Positions 24,862-33,808 are shown, numbered from the stretch's first letter. The stretch: 35,964 nt of DNA from an uncultured Candidatus Saccharibacteria bacterium (GCA_938046735.1 CALIXF010000006.1:1-35964), one strand, 5' to 3'. The notes: a model not told the origin generated them from the sequence alone. Program-made: numbers and translations.

Positions 24862-26796
24862 GTGGTAAAAATGAGTAATTCATATATTGATGGACTGGTT
24901 TCACCTTCAGGAAATAAAAAATTAGCAAGACAAGTGCGCCCCAGAGCGGGTTTAGAAGTAAGTGAGGCTCATGCCACAAAACAACACTTAGAACAACAGA
25001 GAATCTTACGCGCTGAAAGACTAAGAAAGCAAAATATTCGCGCCAAGAATATGTCGATGGCGCAAAGTGATGACCCACTAGTTGACCAAGCAGAAATTCG
25101 TCGGAGAAAAAATGAAGAAGTTGATAGAGCTAGCCGTGTCGCAGATTGGGACTTTTCCGATGGCGAACTGAGAGAAACTAACGAAGAATTTGATACTGGA
25201 GAATACGACGAGAATCAAAATCATTCTGTACTTAATTTAGGCTCGAGTAATAGCCGTAAGAGATTGGGTGATATCGATAATACTAGACGTGATAGACAAC
25301 TACAACGAGAAAGACCCTTTGGTCTATTCAAGAAAAAGATGCCAAAAACCTCAAAAAAAGACTATGATGCATTTTTAGAAGATTCTGTGGCTCTAGGAGC
25401 AGATAACTTATTTGGTGATAAAGTTTCTAATACAAATAATCCTGAACCTAACAAAAATAAACCGAAGAAAAAAGGCTTTTTTAGACGACATATAAAACTA
25501 ACAATTTTCTTAATTATTTTAATCGGGGGTGGAACAGCAGCCTATTTTTATGGCGACCGTTTAATATCAAAATTAACCGGTGGAAAATCTGGTTTAGTGG
25601 ATCTTGTAAAAACTGTGGTATCTGAAAAAGTAACACCACTAAAAATGGATTCAAAAGGCCGTACAAATATAGCAATTTTTGGAACCTCTGGTTATGATAT
25701 GGCTGGAACTGAAGGAAAAACAATTCATGATGGAGCACAACTAACTGATTCGTTAATGATGATGTCAGTTGACCAGAAGGCAAAAAATGCTGTGACGATG
25801 AGCTTACCAAGAGACCTGAAGGCTGGAAAAGAGGCGTGTTATGCGGGAAAAATTAATGAGATCTTTACTTGTGCTAGCAATAACGGAAAAAACGAAGAAG
25901 CTGGTGCGAATGCTGTAATGAAAGAGTTATCAAGGATTAGTGGCATGGAGATGCATTATTATATCCATGTGAACTGGGGGTCTCTAGTACAGATCGTAAA
26001 TGCACTGGGTGGAATTACAGTAACTGTTGATAATGATATTAATGATTATTATTATACTGGTATCAAAATGAAGGCTGGTGTACCAACGGTTCTTGACGGT
26101 GAAAAAGCTTTAGGGCTCGCAAGAGCAAGACATGGTTCAGTAGGAGGAGATTTTACGAGGGGTGAAAATCAACAAAAAGTATTAATTGCAATAAAGAATA
26201 AGATTGCCGAAAAAGGTATGGATATTCCGGCAATGATCAACTTAGTTAATGTGCTTGGTGATAATCTGAGAACTAATGCTAATATCGAAGAGATAAAAAC
26301 TGCAGCTAAAATCTTTTCTAACTTTAGTCCAGCTAATATTACATCTGCACCATTAACTGGCTTGAGCGATGGAGATCTGGTTAGAAATGCAAGTTTTCCA
26401 GTTGGCGGACAGGATATTTCTTTTGTAATTCCAAGTGCTGGCGCACAAAACTACACAAAGATTCAACAATATCTTGATTCAAAAATTACTGAATATAGTG
26501 ATTCACCTGCAACCTCTAGAATCTTAGTATTAAATGGCACAAATGAATCTGGGATTGCAGCAAACGAAAAACTTGAACTAGAAAAAGCTGGATTTAGAGT
26601 AACTGGAACTGGCAACGCACCAAAAAGTAATTACTCTGAGAAAGTTCTGATATATAATCTTGGTAATAAAGAACAGACTAAGCAAAAACTTGAGTCATAT
26701 TACGGAACTACCGTAAAACCCGCAAATGAACTACCAGAAGGTATTGATAAAACGAATTATGATTTTATTATTATAGTTGGAAAAGTAGACGCTTAG
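24862..26796 (+). CDS. LytR-CpsA-Psr (LCP) family glycan-to-wall ligase
   Basis: 644 residues. A charged cytoplasmic region of about 208 residues is followed by one membrane helix (about 211-230). The extracytoplasmic LCP domain is at about 265-470 (NIAIFGTSGYD, LTDSLMMMSVDQ, AVTMSLPRDL, and ARARHGSVGGDFTRGENQQK with the phosphate-contacting Arg residues). A LytR_C domain follows at about 552-644 (RILVLNGTNESGIAANE). LCP proteins transfer polyprenyl-pyrophosphate-linked glycans to peptidoglycan, which would complete the pathway started by the WbaP-type enzyme and the ABC exporter. The GTG start is chosen because GGAG lies 5 nt upstream; an ATG at 24871 is the alternative. The long N-terminal region is unusual. 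Confidence 0.9.
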   Translation: MVKMSNSYIDGLVSPSGNKKLARQVRPRAGLEVSEAHATKQHLEQQRILRAERLRKQNIRAKNMSMAQSDDPLVDQAEIRRRKNEEVDRASRVADWDFSDGELRETNEEFDTGEYDENQNHSVLNLGSSNSRKRLGDIDNTRRDRQLQRERPFGLFKKKMPKTSKKDYDAFLEDSVALGADNLFGDKVSNTNNPEPNKNKPKKKGFFRRHIKLTIFLIILIGGGTAAYFYGDRLISKLTGGKSGLVDLVKTVVSEKVTPLKMDSKGRTNIAIFGTSGYDMAGTEGKTIHDGAQLTDSLMMMSVDQKAKNAVTMSLPRDLKAGKEACYAGKINEIFTCASNNGKNEEAGANAVMKELSRISGMEMHYYIHVNWGSLVQIVNALGGITVTVDNDINDYYYTGIKMKAGVPTVLDGEKALGLARARHGSVGGDFTRGENQQKVLIAIKNKIAEKGMDIPAMINLVNVLGDNLRTNANIEEIKTAAKIFSNFSPANITSAPLTGLSDGDLVRNASFPVGGQDISFVIPSAGAQNYTKIQQYLDSKITEYSDSPATSRILVLNGTNESGIAANEKLELEKAGFRVTGTGNAPKSNYSEKVLIYNLGNKEQTKQKLESYYGTTVKPANELPEGIDKTNYDFIIIVGKVDA

Positions 26797-26800
26797 GATA

Positions 26801-26840
26801 GATATAAAAAAACACCCGGATCTGGGTGTTTTTTTATATC
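26801..26840. terminator. Bidirectional terminator, 17-bp perfect stem
   Basis: Arms at 26801-26817 and 26824-26840 are exact reverse complements, with a GGATCT loop. The GC core (ACACCC/GGGTGT) is flanked by A5+ and T7 runs, so it works in both directions between the convergent LCP and jag-like genes. Confidence 0.93.
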
Positions 26841-26843
26841 TAA

Positions 26844-27305
26844 TTAAATAGATTTTTTCTCAATGATTAAATGTCTGGCACGACCTTCACCTTCAGAATG
26901 CGTTACAATATCTGAGTAGTCTTCAGCCAGCTTATGAACAATACGACGATCGACGGCGTTAAGCTCTAAAGTCATCGATTCACCAGTTTCGCGAACTTTT
27001 TGGATCCAACCTTCAGCTTTCTGCTCAATACGCTCTGCGCGCTGACGCTTATAATCAGCAATATCTACATTAACTCTAGTTACCTCAGAATTATGGGCAA
27101 CGAGCGCCATAGAAACTACGTGTTGCAAGGCACGCAAGTTGTCTGCATTTTTACCAATGAGTAATGAGTTTAGACTGGTACTTGGAACACTCAACTGAAT
27201 AACATCATCATCAATAGTAGACCAAACAGCCACATTGATACCAAAGAATGATAAAAGATCCTCAAGGTATTTTGTTGCAAAACGAATCGACTCATCACGA
27301 TTCAT
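26844..27305 (-). CDS. Jag/KhpB-type RNA-binding protein (KH + R3H)
   Basis: 153-residue RNA-binding protein. A KH-like domain includes LLIGKNADNLRALQHVVSM at about residues 47-65, and a C-terminal R3H domain carries the Arg-x3-His pair in VDRRIVHKLAED. The N-terminal Jag_N domain found in many homologues is absent. The gene is 17 nt downstream of yidC, its usual partner, with GGAG about 6 nt before the ATG, and it ends at the bidirectional terminator. The known role of the family is binding of sRNA or mRNA affecting cell elongation and division; the targets here are unknown. Confidence 0.93.
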   Translation of the reverse strand: MNRDESIRFATKYLEDLLSFFGINVAVWSTIDDDVIQLSVPSTSLNSLLIGKNADNLRALQHVVSMALVAHNSEVTRVNVDIADYKRQRAERIEQKAEGWIQKVRETGESMTLELNAVDRRIVHKLAEDYSDIVTHSEGEGRARHLIIEKKSI

Positions 27306-27322
27306 AAAAAACTCCTATTCTC

Positions 27323-28369
27323 CTAACCGTTATCTGGTTGGTTGTTGTTTTGGGGGTTTTTATTTTTAAAAGTAGCTTCACGAGAAGAATTTTTGGCATC
27401 TTTGGCAGAAATACGTGTAATCTTAGTACCAGTTTTCTTATTTTCAATGACCTCAGCCTCTCTAATTTCAGAGGTTTTCTTTTTCAACTCTCGGAGGATA
27501 GCACGATCGGTATTATTATCCATTTGTTCATCTACCTGATTAAAGACAATTTTTTGTTGAGTAATAGCAATAATATTTGAAAGGAGATAATACATAACTA
27601 GAGCGCCTGGAAAATTAATAGTAATCATAATCATCATGACTGGCATCATAAAGTTCATTTGACCAGAAACCATGCTGTTTAGATCAGCTTGATTCATATC
27701 TTTGCCAGCCTTAGCATCTTCAACCATTTTTTTCCAAGTATTTTTCTTTCCTTTTTTCGGCATCTGCATTCTTGACATCAAATACTGAGTGTAAGCTGAG
27801 CCAAGGACAAATATCAGAATAATAATTGAACTAAAAGAATTAACGCCAGCCCTTGTAGAGAGATCTAGTTTCCCAAGGAGCTGAGGTTTAAAATCATAGG
27901 TATTAGTTTCAGTATTTTCAAGGTAAGATTTCTGGAGCTTAATGATTTCGTCAATCCGAGTCATCTTAGCAACAACTGGATAGGCACGCTTTTCAACACT
28001 ATCTTTAACAGTTGGGGTAACCATAATACGAATCGCAAAGAAAATCGCAAAGAAAATCGGAAGCTGAATGAGAAGTGTCCAAATTGATGTAAATGGTTTA
28101 ACGTTATTACGTTTATAAAGATCCATCATTTGGAGAGATTCTAATTGCTTATTTCCATTACAGCGCTTACGAATCTCGGTTAATTCAGGTTGAATCTTAC
28201 GCATCAGCTTCATCTGAAGAAACTGTTTTTTAACAAGTGGCCAAGTTAATAACTTGACGAGAATAGTAAAGATAATCATAGCTACACCAAAATCACCGAT
28301 GTAGTTATAGATAACAAATAGTATATTAATAATTGGATTTACAATTATAAAATCGATTAACTCAAACAT
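27323..28369 (-). CDS. yidC: Membrane protein insertase YidC/Oxa1
   Basis: Inserts and folds membrane proteins, alone or with SecYEG. The 348 residues start directly in the first helix without the large periplasmic domain of Gram-negative YidC. The conserved core is present: IYNYIGDFGVAMIIFTILVK, a basic coiled loop (KLMRKIQPELTEIRK), then TLLIQLPIFFAIFFAIR, and late helices (MPVMMIMITINFPGALVMYY) with TQQKIVF. The C-terminal tail (about 280-348) is basic and Asn/Lys-rich, as in homologues that bind ribosomes. It has no cleavable lipobox. TGTTATAAT ends 7 nt before the ATG without a ribosome site. Confidence 0.95.
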   Translation of the reverse strand: MFELIDFIIVNPIINILFVIYNYIGDFGVAMIIFTILVKLLTWPLVKKQFLQMKLMRKIQPELTEIRKRCNGNKQLESLQMMDLYKRNNVKPFTSIWTLLIQLPIFFAIFFAIRIMVTPTVKDSVEKRAYPVVAKMTRIDEIIKLQKSYLENTETNTYDFKPQLLGKLDLSTRAGVNSFSSIIILIFVLGSAYTQYLMSRMQMPKKGKKNTWKKMVEDAKAGKDMNQADLNSMVSGQMNFMMPVMMIMITINFPGALVMYYLLSNIIAITQQKIVFNQVDEQMDNNTDRAILRELKKKTSEIREAEVIENKKTGTKITRISAKDAKNSSREATFKNKNPQNNNQPDNG

Positions 28370-28376
28370 TTGATTA

Positions 28377-28385
28377 ATTATAACA
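28377..28385 (-). promoter_or_regulatory. Extended -10 promoter of yidC-jag
   Basis: TGTTATAAT on the minus strand, 7 nt before the yidC ATG at 28369. Transcription should begin at or one base before the start codon. Confidence 0.7.
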
Positions 28386-28402
28386 TATTAGAGGTGGATT
28401 AT

Positions 28403-29050
28403 TTAGCAATCTTCAATATATTCGATTTTATACTGATCAAGATTAATATTTTTAGATTTTAAATAATTTAAAGCATTTTGATTAAGAATTTTTTTCAATT
28501 CAGCTTTGCAAGATAATGGTTTAATTTTAATTGTAATACTCCTGTCTTCGTTTAAAACACTGTCGATGTAATATCTTTTATCGTCATTATGATACGGAGT
28601 GACAGAAAAAATAGGGTCTTTCATAGTTTCGCTTTTTAGAATATCATTAAGCGCCTGGTTGATTTCATCACAAGTCTGATTATCTTTTGGATGATCTTTA
28701 TACCAAGTGTTATCTTGATTGTTCGGGGTTAGGCAGTAGTAAAGATACTTCTGATCACCAGATGATAAATTAATTTCTATATTAACCGACTGAAAACCAT
28801 CTCGTTCAATTTTAACTTGGTAATTCCCCGGTTCAATTTTTTGCTTACCATTATAGTATTGTTTTTGATTAATTGTAATTTTTGCATCAACTGGAGAAAT
28901 AAGAATATTTAACTGAGCAGTCTTTTTGATATTGATTAAGAAATTAACAAAAATAAAGAGTGAGAGAAGAACGAAGAAGATAATTGCACCGAAAAATATT
29001 TTACGTCGATTTTGGTATTGATTTCTTGAGAAAGTTAAAAAATTTTTCAT
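28403..29050 (-). CDS. Membrane-anchored PEGA-domain protein
   Basis: 215 residues: one N-terminal membrane helix (about 18-40), then a PEGA-type surface domain (about 45-100; LNILISPVDAKITINQ, GNYQVKIERDGFQSVNIEI), then a C-terminal region with no recognised family. Four Cys residues lie in the outer part. PEGA domains are found on cell surfaces and are thought to bind partners or wall polymers. The gene follows the 822-residue hydrolase gene by 12 nt with a weak GGTGA site and would be co-transcribed with it. Its function is not known; assistance to the hydrolase is a guess from position. Confidence 0.8.
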   Translation of the reverse strand: MKNFLTFSRNQYQNRRKIFFGAIIFFVLLSLFIFVNFLINIKKTAQLNILISPVDAKITINQKQYYNGKQKIEPGNYQVKIERDGFQSVNIEINLSSGDQKYLYYCLTPNNQDNTWYKDHPKDNQTCDEINQALNDILKSETMKDPIFSVTPYHNDDKRYYIDSVLNEDRSITIKIKPLSCKAELKKILNQNALNYLKSKNINLDQYKIEYIEDC

Positions 29051-29062
29051 AGATCACCTATT

Positions 29063-31531
29063 TTATTTTTTTCTAAAAATATAATATTTACCATCTTTAC
29101 CACGATTATCTGTAATACCAATACCATCTGATGTTTCTGGAGCATGGCCATTTAGAGAAGCCTGAACTTCTTGTAACTTTCCGTTGATAGAGACAACTAA
29201 TTTAATATGGCCAGGAACTGATAGAATGTCACCAGACTGTAAAATGGAAGTATCTCCAGTATTAGGAATAGCTTCGTATAAAGAAGTTTGATTTTTTAAA
29301 TAACTTAAAATTGCACTAGTCCCAACGGATGGAAAATTCGGATCTACACCAGAAGAGCGTAATACAGTCGAAACGAAGCGACCACAATCTGATTGATCAC
29401 CCATGTTATTAACCTGCCTTAAGGCATCTTGATATTTAGCGGTACCAGTCTTTCGAATTGAAGTACGTTTTTCTGCTGCAAAATATGATTTAGTAAGACT
29501 ATCAGTATCATAATGATGCCAAGCAAGTTCAAGTGCAGTTTTAGAAATCGCAGCATTACCACCACCAGAATAATAACTGGAACTAGAATTAAGACAATCA
29601 ATACTACCGGAATTATCAGTAAGGCCACCAAGCGCAAGGTAAACAACATAGGCACCAAAAGTAACAACATTAATATTGGAAGAGATTTGATTATCTTTTG
29701 TATACATAGTCCAAGTCATACCGCCTTTAGTGGAATCACGCTTAGCGTCAGCACGTGACATAACATATGGCGAACCTTCACCATTATCTGCCTGTTCGGC
29801 AGAAAAACCCATATCAAGAGCCTGTTGTTTATATGCTGCACCATTATATCGATAAAAAGCACGTTTAACAGTATTTGAGTTTGGGTTTTCAGTTAAGTCT
29901 GGAGCTTTATCTTTTATAATCTTGGCTGCTATTTTTGATTGGCGAAGAAATTCTTGCTCAGAAACATCACCGGCGGGCAAAAAAGCCTCCCCATTAGTTC
30001 CACCGTTAGTATAAGAATATAATTGATAAATACCCTGCCCATTGCTTGGATTAGAAACTAATAAACTATGTTCTCGATAATGAAGCACTGCAAGCATTTG
30101 CCATGGAATACCAGCTTCTTTGGCGGCCTCTTTATAGATTGAGCTATTTTTTTCAATTAGACTCACTTGAACTGGCGTGAGTATAGTATCACCAGCATAA
30201 TTTTTAAAATCAGAAGTAACAACCACATTAGGATCACTAGATGGACCAGTAGACTTTATAGAACTTGCAGATGAACTGGAAGATGAGCCAATAGAATTCT
30301 CAAGATCACCTGGACCTTTACCTTGAAAATATCCAAAAGGATCTCCTTTTTTATTATCTGGAGCATTAGGATCAGCCCATTGATAAAAAACATAGGTTGA
30401 ACCAAACTTATTTTTAATAATAGTCTTTTTGGAAATATAGTTAGATTTATTATTCTTATCAAGAGCTATACCATCATTAGTAATTGAAGTAATATCATTA
30501 ATACTATCGTGTTCAACAATTCCAGTGGGCAAACTACGTTTTCCACTGTTTAAAGCTTCTTTAACAATGCTAAGGTGAGACTCTGCAACATTGGCAGATT
30601 CACTATATTTTGCAGTCGTCCGAGAACTATACCAGCCACTTTTTAATAGCATATCGATAAATCCCTGCTCTTTATTGGAATAGCTATTATATTTACTCAT
30701 TTGAGAAGATTCAAAGATGTTTGCCATCTGGGAGACCTCAGTAAGAATCGAGGTTGGTGGAGAAAGACCATTTTCTTGATGTGCCATAATTGTAATACCA
30801 CGTAATTGACCATCCGTAAAATTATATTTAGTAAAAGCTCCAGAACACCCAGAGTCCAAAAGACTTTTAAGCATATTTACAAGATCTTTAGCACCCGTAT
30901 TTGAGAGTTTATTACTACTAATATAATTTGAATCCTGACTAGCTTTAGTAAAAAGGTCGACCATTTTAACATTACTATATGTTTTTGAAGCATCTTCGAT
31001 ATTTTTATTAGTTTCAACCATAGTGTTACCAGCATTATAATTATTTAAAAAGTAGATGGTTTTTGAGGAACCAGCAGCAAGAATAAGTTGATTAATCTGC
31101 TCCTTGGTTAATGATGAATTAGACTCTGTACCGTAACTAAGAATGAGGTTCTTTTTATAAGTTTTAGTATTAAGATTCGTAACTAGATTATCAAAGGTAA
31201 TGTTTGAAACGGTATTATAGTTTGCATCGGTGGTATCAATTTTGGAGAATTGCGTTTTAAGTTCTTTTTTAAAAGTATCAACACCAAGAAAACCATCTCC
31301 AACCACACTAATATCCGAACCGTCACTTGTTTGACAATCCCGATCTGGACTGAGACAGTTGCTAGTTTTTTTACCATCTGGATTATAAAAGACGATATCA
31401 TTTTCCGTAAATTCCCATGCTCGTCCTTTAGGAAGTTTTAAGGCAGAGACAGGCATAATAGAGGAAGTAAAATAATAAACTACTACAAAGAATAAGCAGA
31501 AGAGTCTTTTAAACTTTGACCTTATAACCAT
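29063..31531 (-). CDS. Secreted multidomain cell-wall hydrolase
   Basis: 822 residues with an N-terminal signal peptide (about 1-30, ending near VSA). Four parts follow. (1) About 73-222 is an SGNH-hydrolase-like domain (SVVGDG, ILSYGTES, TIYFLNNY, SNTGAKDL) with the nucleophile Ser replaced by Gly80 and no DxxH. (2) About 224-402 is a domain with TIMAHQENG, VEHDSINDI and DPFGYF, resembling a recalled Gram-positive wall-hydrolase pattern. (3) About 455-590 is lysozyme-like, with Glu487 in LHYREHSL, GIYQLYS and RYNGAAY. (4) About 660-822 is NlpC/P60 or CHAP-like, with Cys716 (SDCGRFV) and His775 (PGHIKLV). A Ser-rich linker at 415-430 separates the halves. The likely role is remodelling of its own or a host cell wall. 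Confidence 0.85.
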   Translation of the reverse strand: MVIRSKFKRLFCLFFVVVYYFTSSIMPVSALKLPKGRAWEFTENDIVFYNPDGKKTSNCLSPDRDCQTSDGSDISVVGDGFLGVDTFKKELKTQFSKIDTTDANYNTVSNITFDNLVTNLNTKTYKKNLILSYGTESNSSLTKEQINQLILAAGSSKTIYFLNNYNAGNTMVETNKNIEDASKTYSNVKMVDLFTKASQDSNYISSNKLSNTGAKDLVNMLKSLLDSGCSGAFTKYNFTDGQLRGITIMAHQENGLSPPTSILTEVSQMANIFESSQMSKYNSYSNKEQGFIDMLLKSGWYSSRTTAKYSESANVAESHLSIVKEALNSGKRSLPTGIVEHDSINDITSITNDGIALDKNNKSNYISKKTIIKNKFGSTYVFYQWADPNAPDNKKGDPFGYFQGKGPGDLENSIGSSSSSSASSIKSTGPSSDPNVVVTSDFKNYAGDTILTPVQVSLIEKNSSIYKEAAKEAGIPWQMLAVLHYREHSLLVSNPSNGQGIYQLYSYTNGGTNGEAFLPAGDVSEQEFLRQSKIAAKIIKDKAPDLTENPNSNTVKRAFYRYNGAAYKQQALDMGFSAEQADNGEGSPYVMSRADAKRDSTKGGMTWTMYTKDNQISSNINVVTFGAYVVYLALGGLTDNSGSIDCLNSSSSYYSGGGNAAISKTALELAWHHYDTDSLTKSYFAAEKRTSIRKTGTAKYQDALRQVNNMGDQSDCGRFVSTVLRSSGVDPNFPSVGTSAILSYLKNQTSLYEAIPNTGDTSILQSGDILSVPGHIKLVVSINGKLQEVQASLNGHAPETSDGIGITDNRGKDGKYYIFRKK

Positions 31532-31541
31532 AAGTGGTTTT

Positions 31542-31550
31542 ATTATAACA
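31542..31550 (-). promoter_or_regulatory. Extended -10 promoter of the hydrolase-PEGA operon
   Basis: TGTTATAAT on the minus strand, 10 nt before the ATG at 31531. It lies in the 33-nt gap after rnpA. Confidence 0.65.
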
Positions 31551-31564
31551 AAAAATTAAATTAT

Positions 31565-31909
31565 CTAAAACTTTTCAACGGAAGCCTTAACTAACAGATT
31601 TTTAATTAACTCCCTAATTTGACTAAAATCCATTTTAGTAAACTCTTTAGAATAAATAACAAAGATACAATCTAGTTTTAAGGTTGGATCGAATTCAAGA
31701 CGAATTGCTTCATAGAACCGACGACGGATACGATTCCGTCCAACAGCGGTTTTAAGAACCTTTTTAGAGACTACAACCGCGTAACGTTGTTTCTGCTTTT
31801 TATTGGGTGCAAAAACAAGGGAAAGTTTTGGGGTTCTAATTGTCTTCCCTTTTTGATAAGTATATTTAACACCACCACGCGAATGGAAGCGATATTTACT
31901 AGATAACAT
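31565..31909 (-). CDS. rnpA: Ribonuclease P protein component
   Basis: Protein subunit of RNase P, which matures tRNA 5' ends together with the rnpB RNA (not in this window). The 114 residues are typical in size. The RNR motif region AVGRNRIRRRFYEAIR is intact, preceded by YAVVVSKKVLKTAV, and the opening is LSSKYRFHSRGGVKY. The gene lies 24 nt downstream of the ABC exporter gene and not directly after rpmH, which is unusual. No clear Shine-Dalgarno sequence is visible before the ATG, so it probably depends on the exporter transcript. Confidence 0.95.
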   Translation of the reverse strand: MLSSKYRFHSRGGVKYTYQKGKTIRTPKLSLVFAPNKKQKQRYAVVVSKKVLKTAVGRNRIRRRFYEAIRLEFDPTLKLDCIFVIYSKEFTKMDFSQIRELIKNLLVKASVEKF

Positions 31910-31933
31910 CTAGCTTATTTTATCACAATAATT

Positions 31934-33739
31934 TTATTTTAAATCAAAGGCCGGTCCATCATTACCAAGAAAATCAGATGGACTATCTTCCAAAATATGC
32001 TCAGCTTCATCATCAATACTTGGTTTAGCAAAAGTGGCAGTACGTAATTTGCGATAAAGCAAGCTTTTTGCAAAAACTTCTCTATTTTTTCCTTTTGCTA
32101 CTACTTTTCCAGCATCTAAAACAACTACCTTATCGGCAATTTTCATAATTTCTGGTTTATGAGTAATGATGATGATAGTATGATCTTCTTTTAAATCTTC
32201 TAAAATATTAATTATTTCCTTAGAAGTTTCTGGATCAACGTTACTCGTTACTTCATCAAAAATGAGAATTTCAGCTTGACTCAAAAGGGCTCTTGCAATA
32301 GCAAGTTTCTGTAGTTCCCCATCAGTAAAGAGACCGCGATCTTCTTTTAGGACAGTACTAAAACCGCGAGGTAAGGAAATAATTTTATGATAAATACCAG
32401 CACGTTTACAAGCGTTAATTTGTTGCTGGCTACTACGATCCACAACACTAAGATTATCTCTGATGCTCATTTTAAAGATCAGGGGCTTTTGAAAAACACC
32501 AGAAACATTAGTAGTATATACTTTTTTAGTATAGTGGTAGATCGATTCACCGTCGATGAAAATATTGCCAGATTTTATAGAATAGAGACGATAGAGTAAG
32601 TTTATAATAGTAGTTTTACCAGAGCCTGGACGTCCAACAATGGCAGTAATTTCATTAGGCTTCGCTTCAAAGGAAATATTTTTAAGAATTTCACGACCAC
32701 CAATACTAAAAGAAACATTATCAAACAAAACGTCACCATTAATATAATCATTATTTAGATCACCATAACTACCTTTAGTATAGCTTGTATAATTAAGAAT
32801 GGACTTAATACGCTGTAGACGAATATTGTAAGTACTAAGATTTAGAAGCTCCTCAAGGGTTTTATCAGTATTTGTGACAACCATTTCAAAATAACTAACT
32901 AACAAAACTAATTTATCAATAGTGATTTGATTCTTAAAAACTAAAATAGCAAGGAGAACATAGAGAATAATTTTACCAACCTGAACAACCATAGGAATTT
33001 TACAATAGCGAGCAGTAAGATAAAGATAGCGTTTGTCATATTGAGCATCAAAACTATTACGATTAGAAGAAATTTTACGATTTAAGATAGGCATTAAATT
33101 AAGGGTTTTGATTTGTTTTAGGTTATTTAGGATTTCATTTAAAACATCTAAAATACGGTCCTTATATTTGCGTACACCATCAAAGTATTTGGCAACGAAT
33201 TTGGAATTTTTTGACATAAGAAAAATATAGAAGAGATCAATAATAAGAGCAACGAGAGCAATTGATACACTATAACTGGCAAAGATTAGAAAAATAATTA
33301 GAAGCTGAATAATACCAGTCAAAGCAATAGCGGCGGAATTAATGGTTTGAATTAGATATGAAATATCCTCATTGAAGGTATCAGTAATACGGCCACGTGA
33401 GATTTTTTCAGTGATTGAAATATTATTAATAACATGATCAAAAAGTTTCTGCTGAACTGTATTGTAGTAATAATGCGAAAGAGTGACATAGATATAATAT
33501 TTCCAAGCAAGTAAAGTATATTCGATAATATAAAAGAGTAAAAACAGAATTACATAAAACCAGATCGCATGAAAATTTGAACCTTGAGTAATAACAGCAA
33601 TAATACCAGCAGTAGCAATTGGAGGCAAAAGACTAACCAAATTATAAAGCATAAAGCTCAAAAAAAGCTCAAAAACTTCAAAACGTTTTTTGGGAGCAAT
33701 TTCAAAAACCGATTGAATAGTTTCAAGAAAATGTTGCAT
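31934..33739 (-). CDS. ABC exporter, fused membrane and ATPase domains
   Basis: Type IV exporter half-transporter of 601 residues. The membrane domain at about 25-290 has helices near 28-50, 58-80, 133-155, 157-178 and 250-268. The ATPase domain at about 337-555 has Walker A GRPGSGKTT (369-377), Q-loop VFQKPL, Walker B with catalytic Glu496 (IFDEVTSN) and His527. The signature reads FTDGE at 471-475 where LSGGQ is expected, so the motif is degenerate, as in one half of heterodimeric exporters. No second half is adjacent. It sits between rpmH and rnpA with its own promoter and no ribosome site. The substrate is unknown. Confidence 0.92.
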   Translation of the reverse strand: MQHFLETIQSVFEIAPKKRFEVFELFLSFMLYNLVSLLPPIATAGIIAVITQGSNFHAIWFYVILFLLFYIIEYTLLAWKYYIYVTLSHYYYNTVQQKLFDHVINNISITEKISRGRITDTFNEDISYLIQTINSAAIALTGIIQLLIIFLIFASYSVSIALVALIIDLFYIFLMSKNSKFVAKYFDGVRKYKDRILDVLNEILNNLKQIKTLNLMPILNRKISSNRNSFDAQYDKRYLYLTARYCKIPMVVQVGKIILYVLLAILVFKNQITIDKLVLLVSYFEMVVTNTDKTLEELLNLSTYNIRLQRIKSILNYTSYTKGSYGDLNNDYINGDVLFDNVSFSIGGREILKNISFEAKPNEITAIVGRPGSGKTTIINLLYRLYSIKSGNIFIDGESIYHYTKKVYTTNVSGVFQKPLIFKMSIRDNLSVVDRSSQQQINACKRAGIYHKIISLPRGFSTVLKEDRGLFTDGELQKLAIARALLSQAEILIFDEVTSNVDPETSKEIINILEDLKEDHTIIIITHKPEIMKIADKVVVLDAGKVVAKGKNREVFAKSLLYRKLRTATFAKPSIDDEAEHILEDSPSDFLGNDGPAFDLK

Positions 33740-33747
33740 ACAGTTTA

Positions 33748-33776
33748 ATTATATAGCATAAACATTTTGACGTGAA
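33748..33776 (-). promoter_or_regulatory. Promoter of the ABC exporter gene
   Basis: On the minus strand, TTCACG (33776-33771), a 17-nt spacer and TATAAT (33753-33748), which ends 8 nt before the ATG at 33739. It starts right after the rpmH terminator. Confidence 0.7.
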
Positions 33777-33778
33777 CT

Positions 33779-33803
33779 AAAAAAATACCGCATATTTGCG
33801 GTA
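33779..33803 (-). terminator. Rho-independent terminator after rpmH
   Basis: On the minus strand, stem TACCGCA/TGCGGTA with a 4-nt loop, then a run of T. It lies 5 nt after the rpmH stop and separates rpmH from the ABC exporter. Confidence 0.88.
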
Positions 33804-33808
33804 CTTCT

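Noticed and set aside
27338..27580. Plus-strand open frames opposite the end of yidC
   Set aside because: They mirror the basic, Asn/Lys-rich tail of YidC and have no initiation signals.
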